From Humulus lupulus (Eukaryota; Streptophyta; Magnoliopsida; Rosales; Cannabaceae), in NCBI RefSeq assembly GCF_963169125.1, contig NC_084802.1, positions 115,200,903-115,264,902 on the forward strand: a DNA stretch of 64,000 nucleotides, written 5' to 3'. The notes under the pieces are model-generated. The model was not told the DNA's origin and made no database searches. It saw only the letters and a program-made list of their open reading frames with translations. Every line of letters starts with the position of its first letter. Position 1 is the stretch's first letter. Below, one piece after another: positions 56,253 to 64,000 of the stretch. The translations under genes and the position numbers were made by a program.

Positions 56253-58562
56253 TGTAACGCCCTGGGTAGCCAAGACCGTTACACTATGTGTTTATAAAAG
56301 TATAAGACTTGCTAATCAAGTCAGTTAGTTGAAAGCGTGTCGCTAAGACCATTAGTGAAGTAGGGTTAAAAGGGTTTTGGTCATAAAAGATACATCTCAT
56401 ATAAATAAATGTTTTATACATGGGATCCCAAAATAAATAACGTTTGAAGGACAGTTTACAAAATTTTCCAGAGTATATACATCAATTGGCCACTCTAAGG
56501 GCAAAACAGACATTTAAGGTCCTCCTGTTCCCGTCCCTCCCTCAACCGTGGTGGCCGAGCAGCTAATCATGTACATTCCGCCTCTAAAGCTCTTCAAATC
56601 AGGGCTGATCAAGCTTACTCTTGCCTTTACCTGCATCACGTAGCACTTGTGAGCCAAGGTCCAGCAAGAAAACCATAATATCATAGCATAAACAATGGAA
56701 ATAACCAACTAATTCTTTAAGCATGATCATATATTCAGCATATCATGTTTGTCAATTAACAACAACAACCAAATCATACAATAACAAGGGTCGACGCCTT
56801 AGGTCACACCCTCTGTTTACACCACTGACTCTTGTCCGCTTAAACCGAGCTCAGTGAATATTAAGCTATCCTCAGCTACCAGTGGCTGAGCCGCACCCTG
56901 TGCACCAATATAAACTCTGGCATTCTTAGGCCGTTTGCTTTACATTTCCATGGCATAATACCACCTTACATAATGCATACAAGAATACGGAGCCCTTAGT
57001 CCCGTCATAAACTCATAACCAGGTGCAGTTTTCTTACCTTTAATTCCAAATGTTCTAATTACGAGAGATAACCCTTGAGCACGATCCATTTCCCGAGCCC
57101 TAACTTACACCTAGTCCCAACCAAGATAAGGGATTCCATTAATAATAATTGTATAAAGGTTTCTAGACCAAGTTCTAGCCTCCGGAACATCAAATTCCAC
57201 CAAACACGGTAGTGGAATCGATCCCGAGCACCCTAAGTTAGGTTCCCGCGACTTAAACCTCCTTAAGGCCAAAAGTGCCCTTAAGAGCCACAACCCTAAG
57301 CTCTCTATGTTGCGGCCCACCCCTATCCAGAGGCCCAGCCTCACCAAATAACAGATACGAGCTGCGGCCCAACACTCCCCATGCTGCGATCCGCCCTTCA
57401 TCCTCAGCTCCCATCTGCTCCAGAGGGCCACAGTACACCAAGAACTGAGCCGCGACCTGACCCCTTTGAACCCAAAAATCTCACCATTTTTAACAATCAA
57501 ACCTCACTCAATTCAACCCATATCCATACCAATAACACAAATTAACTTCCACAAACACTCTAACATATTCCTAGCATTAAAACCCAATAAAAACCTAACT
57601 TAGAAACTCATCAAAACTACACTTCAATCTTTGAAACCCAAAAGCTTATAAACCTCTTAGAACAGATAGAAATTCCCAGAATTTAAATGCTTAACTATAA
57701 TTAAAAGCTTACCTTCACTGAAGAACAAGTCCACCAAGTAGCTGCTGAGCTAATTCCCAAATCCTTAGCCTCAAACAAATCTTCAATATCAAGAACCCAA
57801 ACACACTTATAACCCAACCAAAACTATAGAACTTAGTCAGCTAAACCAAAATTAAATGCTTACCTAAATTCCTTTATGAACCTCCAAATTTCTACTGAGA
57901 CATCCCCCAAGATTCCAGCTAAAATCCCTGAGTTTCCAGCCAAATCTCCCTTGGTTTCAATGGTTTCCTTAAGAGAGAGAGAGAGTTGAGTGAGCTGAGA
58001 GGAGAGAAAAGGGTTGGTTTAGGTGCTTTTAGCTATTTCCTTGTTGCTTTTGTCTTACTTAAGTTACTTAAGTTAATCCCAAAGCTGGGGTACCAAAAAC
58101 GTCTGCGAGGGCAAAATGGTAAATTTCCCCAGTATGCCCTCCTAAGCTTCCTAACCTCAAATATATCTCCAATTATTTACTTTCATAACTCGATAACCCA
58201 AATAACTGTCTACTACCCAGAATACCCCTTGACTCGCCCCGAGTCAAGTATTGGGTCCCGTTGTGACTTTCCCGCTAACTGCAAATATATCCACATAATA
58301 TTGTGGTCTTCACAATTATAACATTTAATCACATTTATGCCCTCAACGGGCAAAAATTACAAATATACCCCTTTAAGCTAAATAGGGCCTACATGCATAC
58401 TAATACTCTTAAACATGCATTTCATATATCCATATAATCATATAAGCATGCTTATCACGGAATCATGCATTAAATCATTTAATTCACACATAAACCAATT
58501 ATGCTCTCTTGGCATACTAATTAAGGCCCTTATGCCTTAATAGTGATTATTGGGTCGTTACA
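56253..58562 (-). repeat. 3' LTR of Tekay 2 (2310 bp)
   Basis: On the minus strand starts TGTAACGACCCAATAATC (58562) and ends CCCAGGGCGTTACA (56253). Its start ('AAGGGCCTTAATTAGTATGC') and the block near 56640 (minus 'CTTGCTGGACCTTGGCTCAC') match the two solo LTRs, so all three are one broad family. No coding sequence. Confidence 0.92.
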
Positions 58563-58598
58563 ACTATCCCCTCCCACTGAGAATTTCGTCCTCGAAAT

Positions 58599-60100
58599 TT
58601 ACTTGAATAACTCGGGATATTGATCTCGCATCGCTGACTCAATCCCCCAGATCGCCTCCTCGACCCTACTATTCCTCCACCATACTTTAACTAGCGGAAT
58701 TGTCTTATTCCGTAGAACCTTATCCTTCTGATCTAAAATCTGAACCGGTCGTTCCTCATAGGATAAATCTGTCTGCAATTCCAAGTCCTCATACTTCAAC
58801 ACATGTGTCGTATCTGAGACGTACTTTTGCAACATAGGAAATGGAATACATCATGAACTCCTGACAAATACAGTGGCAAAGCCAACCTGTAAGCCACCTG
58901 TCCAATCCTTTCTAGAATCTCGAAAGGTCCAATGAATCGAGTGCTCAGCTTGCCCTTCTTCCCATACCTCCTTACCCCACGCAATGGTGAAACTCGCAGA
59001 AACACGTGGTCCCCAACCTAGATTTCCATGTCTCTACGCTTAGGGTCAGCGTAGCTTTTCTGTCTGCTCTGTGAGGTGAGCATCCTAGCTGAGATCTTCT
59101 CAATAGCTTCATTTGTCTTCTAGACCATGTCTAGCCCCAAATACTTCCTCTCACCCATCTCATCCTAGTGAATGGGTGATCTACATCTTCTCCCATATAA
59201 CATCTCATAGGGAGCCACTCCAACCGTTGATTGGTAACTGTTGTTATGTGAAAATTCAATCAACGGGAGATACTTACTCCAAGATCCATCGAAGTCGATC
59301 ACACACGCCCTAAGCATATCCTCCAACACCTGAATCATCCTCTCAGACTGTCCATCAGTCTGAGGATGAAAGGCTGTGCTAAACTTCAACTGAGTCCCCA
59401 TGGATTTCTGCAGAGTACCCCAGAACCTGAAGGTAAAGATAGGATCCCAATCAGACACAATGGACTTAGGAACCCCATGGAGATGAACGATCTCCCTCAC
59501 ATACAATTTTGCATACTGTTCCACTGTATAAGTCGACTTCACTGGTAGAAAATGAGCTGACTTGGTGTATCTGTCTACTATCACCCACACTAAGTCATAA
59601 AGTCCCACTATCCTGGGTAGACCTCCCACAAAGTCCATTGTAACCTCCTCCCATTTCCACTCAGGAATACCCAAAGGCTGAAGCAACCCTACTGGTCGCT
59701 GATTCTCAGCTTTCACCTGATGACAAGTCAAACACCTGGCCACGTACTCCACTACATCCATTTTCATCCCGGGCCACCAATATAATGCTTGTAGATCCTG
59801 ATACATTATCGTGGTACCCGGATGAAGTGAGTACGGCATAGTATGGGACTCATCTAGTATCTCTTGTCTGATCCCAACATCAGCAGGAACACAAATCCGC
59901 CCCCGATACCATAACATACCAACTTCAGAAATAGAATAGTCCTTAGCTACCCTTGCTAAGACATTCTCTCTAATCTCCTGTAACTGCGCATCCACCAATT
60001 GACCCTCCTTAATCCGCTCTAGTAGGGTTGACTGCAGAGTAACATTGGCCAATCGACCCACCACCAGTTCTATCCTTTCCCTGGTCATCTCATTAGCCAA
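58599..60100 (-). pseudogene. Tekay 2 integrase and chromodomain
   Basis: Integrase (60100-59165) is open: zinc motif '[18 protein letters not shown]' with '[10 protein letters not shown]', first Asp in '[11 protein letters not shown]', second in '[14 protein letters not shown]', Glu in '[17 protein letters not shown]', then '[20 protein letters not shown]'. A stop at 59164 and a shift near 58830 precede 'GPFEILERIGQVAYRLALP' (59005-58796) and the chromodomain (58760-58599): 'YEERPVQILDQKDKVLRNKT', 'VWWRNSRVEEAIWGIESAM'. The chromodomain ends the polyprotein at 58599, 37 bp from the LTR. Confidence 0.93.
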
Positions 60101-61440
60101 CTCCCTGGAACTCTTAACAGAACTAAATAACCGCCCCAAGCCTCTCCGGCTCAATGCATCTGCCACTACATTGGCTTTCCCTGGGAGATAAAGAATGTCA
60201 CAGTCATAATCCTTTACCAACTCCAACCAACGCCTCTGTCTCATATTCAGATCCTTCTGGGTGAAGAAATACTTCAAACTCTTGTGATCAGTGTATATTT
60301 CGCACTTCTCCCCATACATATAATGTCACCACACCTTCAGTGCGAATACCACTGCCGCCAGTTCCAGATCATGGGTAGAATACCGCTGCTCATACTCCTT
60401 TAGCTGTTGTGACATATTAGCTATAACTTTCTCATTTTGCATCAACAAACAACCCAAACCTAACCTTGATGCATCACAATATACCAAAAACTTTCCTTCC
60501 TCTGAAGGATGACTCAACACAAGTGCAGTAATAAGTAGTTGCTTCAATTCTTGGAAATCGTTCTCACACTTCTTTGACTAGACGAACTTCTGATTCTTCT
60601 ATGTCAACTCTGTCATCGGTGTAGCAATCTTTGAGAATCCTTCTACAAACCGCCTGTAATAACCTTCTAACCCGAGGAAACTCCGAACCTCCGAGGTGAC
60701 TCCAAACCTCCGAGGTGTTCCTTGGCCTCGACCAATCTCTCACTGCCTCCACCTTGGATGGATCCACCTTAATCCCCTTTACGCTAACTATATGTCCAAG
60801 AAAGGTCACTTCTGGCAACAAAAGCTCACACTTCTTAAACTTGGCATATAACTGATGTTCCCTTAACCTCTACAAAACCTGTCGAAGATGTTTCTCGTGC
60901 TCTGCCTCTGAACTGGATTACACTAAGATGTCGTCGATGAAGACAATGACGAACTGATCCAAGAAATCTTTGAACACTCGGTTCATTAAGTCCATAAAGG
61001 CTGCCAGGGCATTGGTCAAACCAAATGACATGACCAAGAACTCATAGTGCCCATACCTCGTTCGGAAGGCTGTCTTCGGTATGTCCTCATCCTTGATCTT
61101 GAGCTGGTGATAACCAAGATCGAAGATAAATCTTTGAGAACACCGTCTTTCCCTGCAACTGATCAAACAAGTCATCGATCCTTGGTAAAGGGTACTTATT
61201 CTTGATGGTCAACTTGTTCAATTCTTGTAGTCTATACATATCCTCAAAGTCCCGTCCTTCTTCTTTACAAAGAAAACCGAAGCGCCCCATGGAGAGTAGC
61301 TAGGCCTGATGAATCCCAAATCCAGAAGTTCCTATAGCTGTATCTTCAATTCCTTCAACTCTGCTGGTGCCATCCTATATGGTGCTCTTGATACTGGTTC
61401 TGGTCCCGGTGCTAACTCAATAACAAATTGAATCTCCCTG
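60101..61440 (-). pseudogene. Tekay 2 reverse transcriptase and RNase H
   Basis: RT pieces on the minus strand: '[20 protein letters not shown]' (61240), '[20 protein letters not shown]' and the intact catalytic F-I-D-D near 60930, followed by a stop at about 60915. 'PEVTFLGHIVSVKGIKVDPS' (60821-60760) leads to a 19 bp tandem duplication (60686-60720) that shifts the frame. RNase H: '[17 protein letters not shown]', '[14 protein letters not shown]' (60547-60326), then after a stop '[14 protein letters not shown]' and 'VVADALSRR' (60310-60140), all four acidic residues kept. Confidence 0.92.
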
Positions 61441-62045
61441 CGCGGCGACAGTCCTGGTAGATCCTCAAGAAATACATCCAAGAACTCACAAACCAATCTG
61501 GTATCTCCCAGCCCTGTTTGCAAAACCCTAGTAGTATCCACCGCATTAGCAAGAAAACCTATACATCCTCCCTGTAACAAGTCTCTGGCTCTTAATGCTG
61601 ATATCATGGGTATGCGGGGTCCACATATTGCACCCACGAAAACGAAGGGATCCTCGCCCTCCGGCTCAAAATTCACCATCTTCTTCCTGCAATCAATAGT
61701 AGCCCCATATCTGACCAGCCAATCCATCCCTAGAATCATGTCAAAGTCCTCCATGTCTAGCTCAATCAAATCTACTGAAAGCTCTCTACTATCAACCATT
61801 ACTGGCAGTGCTCTAATCCACCTCCTAGAGACTACCAGTTCCCCAGTAGGCAATATGGTCCCAAACCCCGCAGTACGGTACTCACTACGTCTACATAATC
61901 TATCAATCACCTTACTAGAAACAAACGAATGTGTAGCACCAGAGTCAATCAATACAGTAAAAGGAGAGACAACGTTTGAAAGTAGACCTGTCACCACCGA
62001 GGGACTAGCCTCGGCCTCTGCCTATGTCAAAGTGAACACTCAAGC
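61441..62045 (-). pseudogene. Tekay 2 protease
   Basis: Open from 61997: 'TVLIDSGATHSFVSSKVIDR' has the intact Asp-Ser-Gly active site (about 61925-61960); 'DFDMILGMDWLVRYGATIDC' (61745-61690) is the second conserved block. The frame runs on through 'FLEDLPGLSPRREIQFVIEL' into the RT N-terminus at 61332. This is the longest intact part of the element's early pol. Confidence 0.92.
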
Positions 62046-63044
62046 TAGAGTCAAGCTGTCCACCTTCCCCGCTTCCCCTTTCTTCACTGTTGGCCAATCC
62101 TTCTTGAGGTGCCCCACTATCCCGCACACAAAGCAAGCCTTGGTCCGACACTCGCCCTGATGGCGTCTTCTACACCTCGTGCACTTTGGATAACTCCTCT
62201 ATGCCTCACCGCCTCCTTGACAGCCACCCTTAGCACCCCGACCCCTCCTATCAGGACCAGCAGCGGTCGAAGTGTCAAGGGTCTTCCTCTTCAAATCACT
62301 GGGGCCTCTGCCCCTATCAGACCATGAGTATGGAGGCACTGCTCTGCGACCCTCTCGCCTTGCTGCACCCACCCTCCAAATCTTGTTCTCCGCTTCTTCA
62401 TCGGTAAGAGCCTCCTCAACAGGCTGGGCATAAGTCGTCCCCCCAGGTACTGTTGTAATTCTCACATCCCGGGCTATCATAGCATTAAGCCCTCTAATAA
62501 ATCTGTCTTTCCTAGCTGCATCTATAGGCACAAGATCTGGTGCAAATTTTGGAAGTCTGTTGAATTTCAGGGCATACTCAGCAATTGTCATGTTGCCCTG
62601 CACCAATCCCACAAACTCATTAACCTTCGCTTCCCTGATGGCAACATTATAGTACTTCTCGCTGAAAAAATCCTTGAATCCATCCCAACTCAAAGTCGTA
62701 ACGTCTCTGGTTTGTGATGCCACTTCCCACCAGATGCGGGCATCCTCTCTCAGCATATATGTGGCACAAGCCACTCTGTTATAACCTTCTACCCTCATGA
62801 AATCCAGGATAGCAAAAATCATAGTCCTCCACTGTTCGACCTTCAGTGGATTAGGTCCTCCCTCAAAAGTTGGGGGATGCTGCTTCCAAAATCGCTCATA
62901 CAACGGCTCCCACCTGTTTCCAACTTCCACTGGCAGAATAACTAGTGCCATTACAGGTGGCACAATGGGTACAACACTTCCTGACGGAGCCTACTTCCTC
63001 AGAAGACGGATTTGTTCATCTTGGCTCTGAAGCCGCGCTTGTTG
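62046..63044 (-). pseudogene. gag: Tekay 2 gag, N-terminus missing
   Basis: 62963-62199 is open: 'PLYERFWKQHPPTFEGGPNP', 'WEVASQTRDVTTLSWDGFKD', 'NMTIAEYALKFNRLPKFAPD' (retrotransposon gag domain). Past a stop, 62190-62090 gives the zinc knuckle 'CFVCGIVGHLKKD' preceded by 'CTRCRRRHQGEC'. Upstream, 'RLQSQDEQIRLLRK' (63040-62998) is the N-terminal helix, with a TAG after it. Sequence at 63045 and beyond no longer reads as gag. Confidence 0.88.
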
Positions 63045-64000
63045 GTTTTTATTGATCAGATAAGAGATTATACGCAGTGGAACAACAATCAAATTGTTAA
63101 TTTAATCCCACAAGATTTCTAGATCTACTTCTTCAGATGCATATATATATTGAATCAAAGACATGAATAAAAAAAAATACCTCAGGTCCTTCCGTGCTGC
63201 AATCTTGTTGTATGGAAAAATCCTTGAGATCTCACACCAAGATCTTCCAAAATGTTCTCAGCACACAAAGAACGAGTGTGGGCTCGCTATACAAAATAAT
63301 AGGCAAAATCTATTTATCAGATGTTTTCAACACATGAGATCTGATAAATTTTGGACTTAGGTTTTGTGAAGAACAGTGACTTTTTTTTGTATCACTGTTC
63401 TCTTTCTCTGAGAGAGATTTCAAGATATTTTTCTATCCCTGAAAAGTTACGTTCTGAAAAACTGATATCCTATATTTAATATATCCAAATATATTAAACA
63501 TAAAATATTAGTTATTTTAAACAATTTGAAAATAACTAATCAGTTATCAGATTTTGTTTAAATAATAATATTTTAATCATATTACAATATCTATTTATTT
63601 ATTTAATATTTAAATAACTAAAATTTTGGAACCAAGAAACTGCTCATAGTATCTTATGCCTGTAGCACAGTGACTGTGTACTGTGCTACACGTGTACCAC
63701 ATGCTAGGTGTCACGGGCCGGCTGTTTGGGTACTCCAACTAGATGGAACGTGCGTCACTTGCAGACTCTTCAAGCTAGCAAGTCAGCCTACAACACACAC
63801 CTACAGGCAAACAAACTCAGCGATTAGCCACATATGCATCTCGGACATGCAACGGGCAATAACGAAGTATGAGCAAGCACACAGCAAGTCATTCCTAGGA
63901 ACGTCCACACAACACAAAGCACACAACAAGGCAAATGGCACGTAGTGGCCCAACGAAGCTAACAAACAAGCCACACATAAGCAACAAGGAAGCACACAGG
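63045..64000. other. Unassigned sequence at the right edge
   Basis: 63045-63660 is AT-rich with A- and T-runs ('TTTTTTTGTATC' at 63383). 63661-64000 is richer in CA words. Neither part has a convincing reading frame. The position of a Tekay leader and 5' LTR is expected here, but no TGTAACG-type LTR text is seen, so another element probably lies here and continues past the window. Confidence 0.5.
63661..63690. repeat. Perfect 11 bp inverted repeat with 8 bp loop
   Basis: TGTAGCACAGT and ACTGTGCTACA face each other across GACTGTGT. It sits at the change from AT-rich to mixed composition and begins TG and ends CA, so it could mark an element boundary. Confidence 0.6.

Larger units (their letters stand above)
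56253..63044 (-). mobile_element. Tekay 2: chromovirus, 5' LTR not present
   Basis: Minus strand: gag (from 63044), protease, RT, RNase H, integrase, chromodomain, polypurine tract GGGAGGGGATAGT, then a complete 3' LTR (58562-56253). Gag begins inside its N-terminal part at 63044, where unrelated sequence takes over, so the 5' LTR and leader are missing or displaced. Protease, RT and integrase keep their catalytic residues, but stops and a small duplication break the frame. It is the best-preserved chromovirus here. Confidence 0.9.

Noticed and set aside
63670..63995. Small ORFs near the right edge
   Set aside because: Low-complexity Cys/Leu-rich or His/Thr-rich translations without a start context or domain.
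1..64000. Endogenous pararetrovirus sequences, tRNA or rRNA genes
   Set aside because: No movement-protein or coat motifs, all RTs are flanked by integrase or gag of Ty3/gypsy type, and no cloverleaf or rRNA words were recognised.

Overview
The window is a block of nested transposable elements from a large plant nuclear genome. The evidence is Ty3/gypsy retrotransposons of the Tat lineage (archaeal-type RNase H, antisense extra gene, tandem repeats downstream of pol) and the Tekay/Del chromovirus lineage (C-terminal chromodomain), CACTA transposons, and gene fragments with GT-AG introns whose best remembered relatives are dicot genes. A eudicot is likely. Rosales (hop or Cannabis) is only a guess. 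I see no complete host gene, tRNA, rRNA or CRISPR array. Gene identities come from recalled family motifs, not from a search.

Layout. (1) 1-2445: decayed autonomous CACTA transposase (TNP2, DUF4218, DUF4216). (2) 2543-30524: 'Tat A', with a 5' LTR split into 2543-3250 and 12976-13038 by a 9.7 kb CACTA-like element (3251-12975). That element carries intron-containing fragments of five host genes (XRN exoribonuclease, a FIP2-like BTB/pentapeptide protein, MAP3K-epsilon, an R2R3-MYB and a metallophosphoesterase). One of these is itself split by a solo LTR with a perfect 5 bp target duplication. Tat A continues with gag, protease, RT (split by a 2.68 kb solo LTR), both RNases H, integrase, a 124 bp repeat array, a truncated antisense gene, a second integrase, a 119 bp repeat array, a fuller antisense gene and the 3' LTR. 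The doubled 3' part looks like a recombinant of two related elements.

(3) 30558-31494: LTR of the Tekay-1 family, followed by unassigned AT-rich sequence. (4) 31877-49714: 'Tat B', bounded by the perfect duplication ACATT. It is interrupted by a 2.3 kb solo LTR (35022-37346) and by 'Tekay 1' (38476-45333, minus strand), and has lost much of pol. (5) 49986-56059: remains of two minus-strand Tat elements ('D' and 'E'), each with an antisense gene that therefore reads on the plus strand. (6) 56253-63044: 'Tekay 2', minus strand, with one complete LTR, pol and most of gag; its 5' LTR is absent. The rest, to 64000, is unassigned.

How the parts relate. Each Tat element pairs a sense gag-pol with an antisense gene of Transposase_28 (putative gypsy type) character between the integrase and the 3' LTR. 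The best copy keeps four exons with recognisable splice sites. The two plus-strand solo LTRs belong to the same broad family as the LTR of Tekay 2. Nesting order gives relative ages: CACTA gene, then Tat A, then the gene-capturing CACTA, then its solo LTR.
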